DNA of 64,000 nt from Fertoeibacter niger. GTDB taxonomy: Bacteria > Pseudomonadota > Alphaproteobacteria > Rhodobacterales > Rhodobacteraceae. This document shows, in pieces, positions 8,676 through 17,106 of the stretch; positions within the stretch are counted from its first letter, which is position 1; every line of letters begins with the position of its first letter. Made by a program: the position numbers and the translations under genes. The notes beneath the pieces were generated by a model. The model was not told where the DNA came from. It worked only from the letters and a program-made list of their open reading frames with translations, and ran no database searches. The DNA is taken from assembly GCF_009380135.2 (NCBI RefSeq), contig NZ_WHUT02000001.1:62001-126000 (forward strand), written 5' to 3'.

Positions 8676-10037
8676 CTAACCCCCGGTGCCGCGTGGCGTC
8701 AGGAGTGCGATTTCCGACATCCGCGCCCGCACCTCGGGCTCTGCGCCAAAGCCATAACGCGCCCATCCCAGACTGTCGAGCCGCGCCGCCCGCGCCTCGG
8801 TGTCGCGGCCCAGCAGCGCCAGCGCCTCGGACCGGATCATCAAGAGTGTGGCCAGCAGGGCGGCATTTTCCGCCTCGCGCACCACGGGAATCGCCTGCCC
8901 GGTCAGCACCACAGCCTCGGCTGCCTGCCCCGATGACAGGGCAAAGGCCGCCATCTGCATATCGACATGCGCCGCATGCAGCCGCCCGGTGGGCAGGCCG
9001 CGGTAGATGCGCGCGGCCTCGGCAAAGGCGGTGACGGCGGTTTCCACCTCGTCTCCCATGCTCAGCCGCCCCAGCGCGAAATAGCTGAAGGCAAGGCGCG
9101 CATCTGTCCAGCCCTCGGCGCGGGCGATGGTCAGGGCGGTGCGCGCGGCGTCGCGGCGGCGCAGCGCCGGTGTGCGCGGGCCAAGGGCCGTCTCAACGGC
9201 GTTGATCCAGACGCGCGGCGTGGCACGGTCAACGGCTTGTCCCGGGCGCTGACCTGCGGGGTTCAATCGGGCCAACAGGCCGGGCAGAAGGGCCGCCACC
9301 TGCGCCTCGGTCATGCCCGACCGCAGCTCGGGCGCGTAATAGACCCGCAGCATCAGCATGTCGAAGCCGGTCAGCACCGTGTGGAAATTGTCGTCGTTGA
9401 ACACCGAATCAGACAGCCGGTAAAGATCGTTCAGCGGACCCAGCGCCTGCGCCAGTTCCTCGTGCAGGCAATCGCGCACCTCTTGCGGGCTGGTATCCGA
9501 TGGGATGAAGATCGCCACCCGTTCGCGTGTGGTCAGTGTCGTCCAATCCACCCGCGAAGAGGCGCGCGCGCCGCGGTATTCGGCAAACGAGGTGACGCGT
9601 GGCACCACGAAACAGGCGGCTGTGGGCACCACGGCCTGCATGCGCGCGCGGGGCAGGAATTCCACCGTGATGGCCGCATCGCCCGTGGCCTGCCGGATGT
9701 CCACCCCCGCCTCGGCGCGCAACCGCGCGATCAGCCGGGCCAGATCGGGGCCGGCACTGGCCGGCACCGCGCCTACCAGTGCCACGGTCACGGGGCCCTC
9801 GAACCGGGTCATCACCGGCACCGCGCGACCGCTTTCCATGCGGAATGTCAGGTCAAGAAAATCCTGCGCCATCTGGGTGTTGCTGCGCCCGGCGGCATCG
9901 GCCCGCGCGGGGGCAAAGGTTTTCATCGCGGGCAGCGCATCGGTGATCAGCAGGCGCTGGCGGTCCATCGACACATCCGCCCCCGGCGTGGCGCAGGCCG
10001 CCAGTGCCAGAAAGCCCAGCAGGGGGAAAAGGCGCAT
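8676..10037 (-). CDS. DUF2927 lipoprotein
   Basis: The start at 10037 gives a lipoprotein signal (MRLFPLLGFLALAACATPG) with a LAAC lipobox cysteine near residue 15, so the mature protein is probably lipid-anchored in the periplasm. The middle part, with CLHEELAQALGPLNDLYRL, matches DUF2927, a family resembling zinc-protease-like folds without proven activity. The C-terminal 150 residues look like a helical, TPR-like scaffold. It is separated from the upstream GNAT gene by 1 nt. Confidence 0.85.
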   Translation of the reverse strand: MRLFPLLGFLALAACATPGADVSMDRQRLLITDALPAMKTFAPARADAAGRSNTQMAQDFLDLTFRMESGRAVPVMTRFEGPVTVALVGAVPASAGPDLARLIARLRAEAGVDIRQATGDAAITVEFLPRARMQAVVPTAACFVVPRVTSFAEYRGARASSRVDWTTLTTRERVAIFIPSDTSPQEVRDCLHEELAQALGPLNDLYRLSDSVFNDDNFHTVLTGFDMLMLRVYYAPELRSGMTEAQVAALLPGLLARLNPAGQRPGQAVDRATPRVWINAVETALGPRTPALRRRDAARTALTIARAEGWTDARLAFSYFALGRLSMGDEVETAVTAFAEAARIYRGLPTGRLHAAHVDMQMAAFALSSGQAAEAVVLTGQAIPVVREAENAALLATLLMIRSEALALLGRDTEARAARLDSLGWARYGFGAEPEVRARMSEIALLTPRGTGG

Positions 10038-10038
10038 G

Positions 10039-10497
10039 TCAGGCGGTCCTGTTGTATTCGATGAACGGTGTCTTGACCGCCATCCTGTCATAAAGCCGTT
10101 GCGCTGTCGCGTTGTCTGCGGCGGTCAGCCAGTAAACATTCGCGGCGCCATGGGCATCGGCGGCGGCATAGACCGCTTCGATCAGCGCCCGGCCTACGCC
10201 CATGCCACGGGCGGCGGGCACGGCGTAAAGATCTTGCAGATAGCACAGATCGCCGGTTTCCCAGCAGGTGCGGTGAAACAGGTAGTGCGCCAGCCCCACC
10301 GGCTGCCCGCCCTGTTCCGCGATCAGCCCGCGAAATTCATGCGCGCTGCCGGATGTCAGCCGGGCAAAGGTGGCGGCAAACACCTCGGGCGGGCGGGTCG
10401 TCCCGTAGAACGCCAGATAGGCCTGCCACAGTCCGCGCCACGCAGCCTCATCCCCGGCAACCAGAGGGCGGATTGTCAGGTTGCCTGCGTCTGTCAT
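10039..10497 (-). CDS. GNAT family N-acetyltransferase
   Basis: A 152-residue single-domain acetyltransferase. The acetyl-CoA pyrophosphate loop is seen as AVPAARGMGVGRALIEAV (about residues 92-109), followed by the GNAT motif B region NVYWLTAADNATAQRLYDRM. The substrate is not predictable. It sits between the MoxR ATPase (14 nt gap) and the DUF2927 lipoprotein (1 nt gap), so it is part of the MoxR-to-VWA leftward operon. Confidence 0.9.
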   Translation of the reverse strand: MTDAGNLTIRPLVAGDEAAWRGLWQAYLAFYGTTRPPEVFAATFARLTSGSAHEFRGLIAEQGGQPVGLAHYLFHRTCWETGDLCYLQDLYAVPAARGMGVGRALIEAVYAAADAHGAANVYWLTAADNATAQRLYDRMAVKTPFIEYNRTA

Positions 10498-10511
10498 CGC
10501 CCAGTCTCCCG

Positions 10512-11351
10512 CTACCGCTGGCCGCGCGCCATGAAGGCAAGCCGTTCGAACAGATGCACGTCCTGTTCATTCTTCAACAGCGCGCCATGCAGTTTGGGCA
10601 GGCTGTGCTTGCCGTCACGCCGCAAATCCTCGTGCGTCAGATCCTCGGCCAAGAGCAGCTTCAGCCAGTCCAGCACCTCGGATGTCGATGGCTTTTTCTT
10701 CAGCCCCGGCGTGTCGCGCAATTCCATGAACTGCGTCAGCGCGGTGGTCAGCAGCGCATCCTTGATGCCGGGGAAATGCACCTGCACGATGGCGCGCAAC
10801 GTCTCCATGTCGGGGAAACGGATGAAGTGGAAAAAGCACCGCCGCAAGAACGCATCCGGCAGTTCCTTTTCGTTGTTCGAGGTGATGATGACCACGGGCC
10901 GGTGCAGCGCGCGCACCGTCTCGCCGGTTTCATAGACGTGGAATTCCATGCGGTCCAACTCCTGCAACAGGTCGTTGGGAAATTCGATGTCGGCCTTGTC
11001 GATCTCGTCGATCAGCAGCACCACGCGGCCCGGCGCGGTGAAGGCCTGCCACAATTTGCCGCGCCGGATGTAATGCGCCACGTCATGCACGCGCGCCTCG
11101 CCCAGCTGGCTGTCGCGCAGGCGCGACACCGCGTCATACTCGTAAAGCCCCTGCTGCGCCTTGGTGGTGGATTTCACATGCCACTCGATCAACGGCAGGT
11201 TGAGCGCGCCCGCCACCTGTCGCGCCAGTTCGGTCTTGCCGGTGCCCGGTTCGCCCTTGACCAGCAGGGGCCGCTGCAACGTCACCGCCGCATTCACCGC
11301 CACGGTCAGGTCGGCCGTGGCCACATAGCCGGCGGTCGAGGCAAATTTCAT
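10512..11351 (-). CDS. MoxR-family AAA+ ATPase
   Basis: This 279-residue protein has Walker A GEPGTGKT (about residues 35-42), Walker B VVLLIDEIDKAD, and the sensor-1 region VVIITSNNEKELPDAFLRRC with its arginine finger. These define a MoxR-type AAA+ chaperone that partners VWA proteins such as the CoxE-like gene at 7208-8392. The ATG at 11351 is preferred because AAGG lies 8 nt upstream; two earlier starts would add up to eight residues. Confidence 0.92.
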   Translation of the reverse strand: MKFASTAGYVATADLTVAVNAAVTLQRPLLVKGEPGTGKTELARQVAGALNLPLIEWHVKSTTKAQQGLYEYDAVSRLRDSQLGEARVHDVAHYIRRGKLWQAFTAPGRVVLLIDEIDKADIEFPNDLLQELDRMEFHVYETGETVRALHRPVVIITSNNEKELPDAFLRRCFFHFIRFPDMETLRAIVQVHFPGIKDALLTTALTQFMELRDTPGLKKKPSTSEVLDWLKLLLAEDLTHEDLRRDGKHSLPKLHGALLKNEQDVHLFERLAFMARGQR

Positions 11352-11534
11352 AAGCATCGCCTTGCGTTGCACCATTCTGTTGGCGCGACCTTAACACAGG
11401 CCGATTTCACCGCAAGGCGGCGACGGGGGCTAGTGACAATCCTTTTGCCATGCGGTAATGGACCCCGCATGAGGGAGTGCCGGATGTCAGCGACCCATAG
11501 TGCCGAGCGATCCGGCCTGCAGGAGAATGCAGCC

Positions 11535-11957
11535 ATGAAAGCCGAAACCTTTCTTCCAGACGATTACCGGCCGGCCGAATCCGAGCCCTTCATGAATGAC
11601 AGGCAGCTGGAGTATTTCCGCCGCAAGCTGCACATGTGGAAGCAGGAGCTGATGTCGCAGAGCGCCGAGACCATCGAAGGTCTGCAGGACTCGGGCCGCA
11701 ACGTGCCAGACATCGCCGACCGCGCATCCGAGGAAACCGACCGCGCGCTGGAACTGCGCACCCGCGACCGCCAGCGCAAGCTGGTCAGCAAGATCGACGC
11801 GGCGCTGCGGCGGATCGACAATGGCGAATACGGCTATTGCGAAGTGTCCGGCGAGCCGATCTCGCTGAAGCGGCTGGATGCCCGCCCGATCGCCACGATG
11901 ACGCTGGAAGCGCAGGAACGGCACGAACGCCGCGAAAAGGTGCACCGCGACGAATGA
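11535..11957 (+). CDS. dksA: RNA polymerase-binding transcription factor DksA
   Basis: This 140-residue protein has the DksA coiled-coil tip region (NVPDIADRASEETDRALELR, near residues 60-80), where the acidic tip enters the RNA polymerase secondary channel to act with ppGpp. The C-terminal globular domain keeps only the first of the four zinc cysteines (YGYCEVSGEP); the other three are replaced. AGGAG precedes the ATG. From memory, single-cysteine DksA is characteristic of Rhodobacter relatives and remains functional. Confidence 0.93.
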   Translation: MKAETFLPDDYRPAESEPFMNDRQLEYFRRKLHMWKQELMSQSAETIEGLQDSGRNVPDIADRASEETDRALELRTRDRQRKLVSKIDAALRRIDNGEYGYCEVSGEPISLKRLDARPIATMTLEAQERHERREKVHRDE

Positions 11958-12059
11958 TGCCTGCGCCCTGCGACGCGGGGCGGCATTGCCGTTGCGGCTG
12001 AAACACGGATGATGACGCGCCGGGCCGATGGTCCGGCGTTTGCATGTGCGGGGGGAGTG

Positions 12060-13223
12060 ATGAGCCTGATCGGTGCCGAAGTGACCGTGCTGGGCGCGGG
12101 TGTGGCCGGGCTGGCGGTGGCCCGGGCGCTGGCCTTGCGCGGGGCGCGGGTGACGGTGCTGGAACAGGCCCCGGCGCTGGGTGAAGTGGGCGCGGGCATC
12201 CAGATTTCGCCCAACGGGGCGGCGGTGTTGCGGGCGCTGGGGCTGGGGGCGGCACTGGACGCTTCATCGCTGCGGGCGGGGGCGGTTGTCTTGCATGACG
12301 GAATCCGCGGCGGGCAGGTGCTGCGGCTGGATCTGGCGCGGCTGCGGCCCGGTCAGGGCTATCATTTCCTGCACCGGGCCGATCTGATCGCGCTGCTGGC
12401 GGCGGGGGCAGCCGAGGCGGGGGTGGTGCTGCGGCTGGGCGAAAAGGTGCGCGACGTGGCGCTTGGCGGTAGCCCGCAGATCACGCTGGGCAATGGCGCC
12501 GTGCATCGCCCCGCCTTGCTGCTGGGGGCCGACGGGCTGCATTCGCCGGTCAGGGCGGCGCTGAACGGCGTGGCTGCGCCGTTCTTCACCGGGCAGGTGG
12601 CCTGGCGCGCGGTGATCGCGGCCGAATCCGGGGCCGTGCCACAGGCCGAGGTGCATATGGGCCGGGGCCGCCATCTGGTCAGCTATCCCCTGCCGGGCGG
12701 ACGGCGCAACATCGTGGCGGTGGAAGAGCGTGCAGGCTGGGCCGCCGAAGGCTGGTCGCACCGCGATGACCCCGCCCACCTGCGCCACGCCTTCCGCGAT
12801 TTCAGCCCCCGGGTGCAGGGCTGGCTGGCCGAGGTAAAGGCCCCCGGGCTGTGGGGCCTGTTCCGCCACCCGGTCGCCGCGCATTGGCAGGGGCAGGGCG
12901 TGGCAATTCTGGGCGATGCCGCGCATCCCACGCTGCCATTCATGGCGCAGGGGGCCAACATGGCGCTGGAGGATGCCTGGGTGCTGGCCGCCTGCCTTGC
13001 CGGTCATGACGATCCGCAGGCCGGGCTTGCCGCCTATCAGGCGCGCCGCGCCCCGCGCTGCACCCGCATCGTGGCGGCGGCGGGCAACAGCGCGCGCATC
13101 TATCATCTGGGCGGCCCGGCCCGCCACATTGCCCATCTGGGCCTGCGCGGCATGGGGTGGCTGGCCCCCGGCCTTGCGCTGCGGCGGTTTGACTGGCTCT
13201 ATGGGCATGATGTGACGGCCTGA
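12060..13223 (+). CDS. FAD-dependent monooxygenase (salicylate hydroxylase-like)
   Basis: This 387-residue protein has the N-terminal dinucleotide fold VTVLGAGVAGLAVARALA, the following acidic residue in VTVLEQAP, and the GD motif AILGDAAHPTLPFMAQG near residue 285 that binds the FAD ribitol. This is class A flavoprotein hydroxylase architecture using NAD(P)H. The ATG at 12060 starts nearest the fold; 12009 is an in-frame alternative. The substrate is unknown. It is followed 10 nt later by a TetR regulator that may control it. Confidence 0.88.
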   Translation: MSLIGAEVTVLGAGVAGLAVARALALRGARVTVLEQAPALGEVGAGIQISPNGAAVLRALGLGAALDASSLRAGAVVLHDGIRGGQVLRLDLARLRPGQGYHFLHRADLIALLAAGAAEAGVVLRLGEKVRDVALGGSPQITLGNGAVHRPALLLGADGLHSPVRAALNGVAAPFFTGQVAWRAVIAAESGAVPQAEVHMGRGRHLVSYPLPGGRRNIVAVEERAGWAAEGWSHRDDPAHLRHAFRDFSPRVQGWLAEVKAPGLWGLFRHPVAAHWQGQGVAILGDAAHPTLPFMAQGANMALEDAWVLAACLAGHDDPQAGLAAYQARRAPRCTRIVAAAGNSARIYHLGGPARHIAHLGLRGMGWLAPGLALRRFDWLYGHDVTA

Positions 13224-13232
13224 GGACAGCCA

Positions 13233-13784
13233 ATGCCCAAAGCCAGCAATGACATGATCCTTGATGCCGGGTTGCGGCTGCTGCTGCAACAGGGGCCGCA
13301 GCGGTTTTCCCCTGCCGATGTGGCGGAGGACCTGGGGCTGCACCGGGCGGCGCCCACCCGGCGCTTTGGCGGGCGGCAGGGCCTGATGCTGGCCATGGCC
13401 TCGCGGCAGTTGGTGCTGACCCGCCTGTGGCTGGACGGGTTCGCGCTGGAACGTTCACCCGCCGGGCTGCGCGCCTTTCTGGCGGGTGTCGTGGCGGCGA
13501 TGGGCGAGGGCGGGGGGTTTTCGGCGCATCTGGCGCTGGCCGCGATGGAGGCCGAGGATGCGGACATGGCCAGTGCCACAGCCGAACGCTACGCCCTTAT
13601 GCAGCAGGCCATCGCGGCGCGCGTGCCCGCGGGTCTGGCCCTGCCGCCTGATGCGGTGGCGGGGTTGCTGCATGCGATCATGGTGGGGGCGCCGCTGCAA
13701 TGGGTGGCGCTGGGGCAGGGCCGGCTGGACGCATTCGTGCAGGCGCGGCTGGATCAGGCCTTGGCGGCGCTGCTGCCGGGCTGA
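13233..13784 (+). CDS. TetR-family transcriptional regulator
   Basis: This 183-residue protein has an N-terminal TetR helix-turn-helix (DAGLRLLLQQGPQRF, then FSPADVAEDLGLHRAAPTRRF). A helical ligand-binding domain follows, with the characteristic AVAGLLHAIMVGAPLQWVALG region. It is co-directional with, and 10 nt behind, the flavin monooxygenase, suggesting autoregulation of that pair. No ligand can be predicted. Confidence 0.88.
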   Translation: MPKASNDMILDAGLRLLLQQGPQRFSPADVAEDLGLHRAAPTRRFGGRQGLMLAMASRQLVLTRLWLDGFALERSPAGLRAFLAGVVAAMGEGGGFSAHLALAAMEAEDADMASATAERYALMQQAIAARVPAGLALPPDAVAGLLHAIMVGAPLQWVALGQGRLDAFVQARLDQALAALLPG

Positions 13785-13787
13785 GGG

Positions 13788-14567
13788 CTACGCCGCCAGA
13801 TCGACCCAGACCGGCACATGGTCGGACGGTTTGTCGCCCGCCCGCACTTCGCGGTCGATGCGTGCATCGGCCAGCAGATCGGCGGCCTGCGGGCTGAGCA
13901 GCAGATGGTCGATGCGGATGCCGTTGTTTTTTTCCCAGGCACCCGCCTGATAATCCCAGAAACTGTAATGCCCCGGGCCGGGATTGCGGGTGCGGAACGC
14001 CTCGGTGAACCCTAGGTTCAGGATGCGCCGGTAGGCGGCACGGCTGGCGGGCAGGAACAGCGCGTCCTCGGTCCAGGCATCGGGGCGCGCGGCATCCTCG
14101 CGCTGCGGGATGATGTTGTAGTCGCCCGCCATGACCACGGGTTCTTCGGTCGCCAGCAAGGCGCGCGCACGGGTCAGCATCCGTGCCATCCAGGCCAGCT
14201 TGAAATCATATTTCGGCCCCGGTGCCGGGTTGCCGTTGGGCAGATACAATCCGCAGACCCGCACCGCACGCGCGCCGATCACCGTCGCCTCGATCCACCG
14301 CGCCTGTTCGTCGGCGTCATCGCCGGGCAACCCGCGCGTCACATCCTCCAGCGGCAGTTTCGACAGGATGGCCACGCCGTTGAAGCCCTTTTGCCCATGG
14401 GTTTCAACGCGGTATCCCATGTCTTCGAACAGCGCGCGGGGAAAACCCTCGTCCACCGACTTGATTTCCTGCAACAGCGCCACATCGGGCTTGGCGGCGA
14501 TCAGCCAGGCGGGCAGGGCATCAATCCGCGCCTTGATGCCGTTGATGTTGAATGTGGCGATCTTCAT
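13788..14567 (-). CDS. xth: Exodeoxyribonuclease III
   Basis: This 259-residue protein starts MKIATFNINGIKAR and shows the ExoIII/AP-endonuclease landmarks: LLQEIKS (metal-binding Glu near residue 36), YLPNGNP, GDYNIIP, and a C-terminal RIDHLLLSP and SDHVPVWVDL (catalytic Asp-His). It cleaves DNA at abasic sites and degrades duplex DNA 3'-5'. Its end lies 3 nt from the convergent TetR gene. Confidence 0.96.
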   Translation of the reverse strand: MKIATFNINGIKARIDALPAWLIAAKPDVALLQEIKSVDEGFPRALFEDMGYRVETHGQKGFNGVAILSKLPLEDVTRGLPGDDADEQARWIEATVIGARAVRVCGLYLPNGNPAPGPKYDFKLAWMARMLTRARALLATEEPVVMAGDYNIIPQREDAARPDAWTEDALFLPASRAAYRRILNLGFTEAFRTRNPGPGHYSFWDYQAGAWEKNNGIRIDHLLLSPQAADLLADARIDREVRAGDKPSDHVPVWVDLAA

Positions 14568-14618
14568 CGGCGGCCCCCCGTTTGCCCCTGTTTAAGGTGC
14601 TGGGCTGGGTGGCGCAAG

Positions 14619-15338
14619 TCACGCGCTCAGCCGCCGCGCGGGCTGGGCCGCTGCCAGCCACAGCGCATCCAGTTCGGCCAGCGCCCGGGCATCGAACCGT
14701 GCTGCCTGTTCCCAATACCGCCCCGTTGGCACGACATAGCCAAGCTCGGCCTCGCGTGCCAGGGCGCGGGTGGCCAGCGCATCGTCAAAATCCTGCACCC
14801 GCACGCCCGCCAGCCCCGTGACCGAGGCGCGCGGAAACACCAGCCGCGAGGGGGCCTGCGACAGGTTCACCATCGCCGTGCCCTGCATGGCGGCCAGCAC
14901 CATCAGCCGCGCCGCCTTGCCCTCCAGCGATTGCAGGGTGATGTCGGGCCGCAGCGGATCTGGCGACCCCATGCCATAGAAATGCGTGGGCCCGGTTTTG
15001 GGATAGGTCATGTCGCAACCCATCATCGCCACAACCCGGGGTGCATGGGCATGCAGCGCCCAGTAGGCGGCGGTAAAGGCCATGGTGCCACCGCCATAGA
15101 CAAAACCGCCAAAGGCATTCTGTGCGGGCACGAAATCTTCCTGCGTGACCAGCCGCTGCGCGGGGCCGGGCACGGGGCGACGCTCGGCCGGGAAATCCCA
15201 GGGGTGGATCAGCGCATCCCAGTCAGGCCGCACGCGCCAGGCGTTGTTGATGGCAAGCACATGGTCAAAGCCTGCGCGCGGCCAGTGGCGGGCCTCGGTC
15301 ACATTGGGGCCGGAGCCGAGAATAAGCTGAGACCGCAT
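14619..15338 (-). CDS. Conserved-looking protein of unknown function, Rossmann-like
   Basis: This 239-residue protein begins MRSQLILGSGPNVTEAR, a strand and glycine loop like those of nucleotide-binding or glycosyltransferase-A folds. A central VVAMMGCDMTYPKTGP segment resembles the acidic loop of sugar-handling enzymes in the DUF115/sialyltransferase-like groups. No family was recognised with certainty. It lies leftward of erpA, separated by a palindromic element at 15407-15458. Confidence 0.7.
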   Translation of the reverse strand: MRSQLILGSGPNVTEARHWPRAGFDHVLAINNAWRVRPDWDALIHPWDFPAERRPVPGPAQRLVTQEDFVPAQNAFGGFVYGGGTMAFTAAYWALHAHAPRVVAMMGCDMTYPKTGPTHFYGMGSPDPLRPDITLQSLEGKAARLMVLAAMQGTAMVNLSQAPSRLVFPRASVTGLAGVRVQDFDDALATRALAREAELGYVVPTGRYWEQAARFDARALAELDALWLAAAQPARRLSA

Positions 15339-15406
15339 CGCCGCATTCCTTCACAAGACCGTCAGACGCGACATAGAGCGGGTCAGCAGAAAACCAGTGC
15401 CACGAA

Positions 15407-15458
15407 GAATTTTCGCAGAAAATTCGTCATGCGCTATGCGAATTTTCTGCGAAAATTC
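15407..15458. repeat. AT-rich double palindrome between erpA and the next gene
   Basis: GAATTTTCGCAGAAAATTC (15407-15425) and its exact reverse complement (15440-15458) form a 20-bp inverted repeat once one flanking G/C pair is counted, with a 12-nt spacer. Each arm is itself a hairpin (GAATTTTC, 3-nt loop, GAAAATTC). It lies just downstream of the leftward erpA stop, so a transcription terminator is plausible. Confidence 0.7.
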
Positions 15459-15487
15459 ATAAGATTGAAAGCTGCTGTTCGCCCCGG

Positions 15488-15823
15488 TCAGATCGAGAAA
15501 CTGGTGCCGCAGCCGCAGGAGGAACTGGCATTTGGGTTTTCGATCACGAAACGCGCGCCGATCAGTTCCTCGGAAAAGTCGATCACCGCATTCGCCAGGA
15601 ACGGCAGCGATACGGAATCGACCAGCACTTTCTGCCCGTCCTTTTCCAGCACCAGATCATCCGGCGCGGGCGCATCCAGCTTTATGTCATACTGAAAGCC
15701 GGAACAGCCGCCACCCTCGACCGCCACGCGCAGCGCCTGTGCGCCGCCCATGCTTTCGGCAATCTCGGCCAGCCGGGCAAAGGCTCGGTCGGTCACGCGC
15801 GGGGGGAGTGTCAGGGTCTGCAT
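15488..15823 (-). CDS. erpA: A-type iron-sulfur carrier, ErpA-like
   Basis: This 111-residue protein delivers Fe-S clusters to apo-enzymes. The three ligand cysteines are in GGGCSGFQY (about residue 40) and the C-terminal SSCGCGTSFSI. The start MQTLTLPPRV at 15823 gives the usual 110-residue length; the open frame upstream has no family-like sequence. It diverges from dgt with 75 nt between, an order common in alphaproteobacteria. SufA or IscA naming is possible, but no suf/isc genes adjoin. Confidence 0.9.
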   Translation of the reverse strand: MQTLTLPPRVTDRAFARLAEIAESMGGAQALRVAVEGGGCSGFQYDIKLDAPAPDDLVLEKDGQKVLVDSVSLPFLANAVIDFSEELIGARFVIENPNASSSCGCGTSFSI

Positions 15824-15898
15824 TGATTTACCCGTGTCCTGTTCGTTACCAATTGCATATAGGATGCAGCAAAACACCGAACAAGAACAGGCAGAAAC

Positions 15899-17068
15899 AT
15901 GTTGGCCCCCTATGCCTGCCAGCCCGGCGCCAGCCGCGGGCGGCTTCATACCGAGCGGATGAGCAGTTTCCGCTCGCCCTTTCAGCGCGACCGTGACCGG
16001 ATCATCCACTCATCGGCCTTCCGGAGGCTGAAGCACAAGACGCAGGTGTTTGTCGAACATGAGGGCGATTATTACCGCACCCGGCTGACCCACAGCATCG
16101 AGGTGGCGCAGGTGGCGCGCACCATCGCGGGCGTGCTGGGGCTGAACACCGATCTGGCCGAATGTATCGCGCTGGCGCATGACCTGGGCCACACGCCCTT
16201 TGGCCATACCGGCGAGGATGCTTTGGAGGCGCTGATGGCGCCCTATGGCGGGTTTGACCACAATGCGCAGGCGATCCGCATCGTGACCCGGCTGGAGCGG
16301 CATTATGCCGAGTTTGACGGGCTGAACCTGACATGGGAGGCGCTGGAAGGCATCGCCAAGCACAATGGCCCGCTGACCGGCCCCTTTGCCGATGAAAAGC
16401 ATGCGGGCGCGTTGCCCTATGCCCTGGCCGAGGCGAATGCGGCCTGGGATCTGGAACTGCACACCTTCGCATCGGCCGAGGCGCAGGTGGCGGCCATCGC
16501 CGATGACGTGGCCTATTCGCACCATGACCTGCATGACGGCCTGCGGTCTGGCCTGTTCAACGAACGTGACCTGATGGACCTGCCCGTCACCGGCCCGGCG
16601 TTCGAGGCGGTGGATGCGCTTTACCCGGGGCTTGATCCGATGCGGCGGCGGCACGAGGCCTTGCGCCGCGTCTTTGGCCGCATGGTCGAGGATGTGATCG
16701 CCGTGGCGCAGGGCCGGCTGGAGGCCGCGCGGCCGCAATCAGTGGATGACATCCGCGCGATGGAGGGCACGATCATCCGCTTTTCCAAGCCGCTCTATCA
16801 GGAACTGAAGGTGATCCGCAGCTTTCTGTTCCACCGGATGTATCGCGCGCCTTCGGTGATGGTGGAACGCGCCAAGGTCACGCAGGTGGTGAATGACCTG
16901 TTTCCGCTGTTCATGGCGCGGCCTGACCTGCTGCCCGGCGAATGGCGGGTGGATGTGGCGGCGATGTCGGATGAAACCGCCGTGGCGCGTCTGGTGGCTG
17001 ACTATGTGTCTGGCATGACAGACCGCTTTGCCTTGCAGGAGCATGCGCGGCTGTGTGGCGGGGTGTGA
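15899..17068 (+). CDS. dgt: dGTP triphosphohydrolase (type 2, Dgt-like)
   Basis: This 389-residue protein hydrolyses dNTPs to nucleoside and triphosphate, tuning the dNTP pool. The HD-domain metal ligands are visible in order: TRLTHSIEVAQ (His), ALAHDLGHTPFGHTGEDAL (His-Asp), and IADDVAYSHHDLHDGL (Asp). The signature SAFRRLKHKTQVF lies near residue 40. The length suits the shorter alphaproteobacterial branch. It is divergent from erpA. Confidence 0.94.
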   Translation: MLAPYACQPGASRGRLHTERMSSFRSPFQRDRDRIIHSSAFRRLKHKTQVFVEHEGDYYRTRLTHSIEVAQVARTIAGVLGLNTDLAECIALAHDLGHTPFGHTGEDALEALMAPYGGFDHNAQAIRIVTRLERHYAEFDGLNLTWEALEGIAKHNGPLTGPFADEKHAGALPYALAEANAAWDLELHTFASAEAQVAAIADDVAYSHHDLHDGLRSGLFNERDLMDLPVTGPAFEAVDALYPGLDPMRRRHEALRRVFGRMVEDVIAVAQGRLEAARPQSVDDIRAMEGTIIRFSKPLYQELKVIRSFLFHRMYRAPSVMVERAKVTQVVNDLFPLFMARPDLLPGEWRVDVAAMSDETAVARLVADYVSGMTDRFALQEHARLCGGV

Positions 17069-17106
17069 GGGGCCAAGGCCGCCAGCACCCCGAGGCACCG
17101 AACATG

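Noticed and set aside
15824-15898. Shared operator between erpA and dgt
   Set aside because: Only a loose CCTGTTC/GAACAGG inverted pair about 50 bp apart was seen, which is too weak to call.
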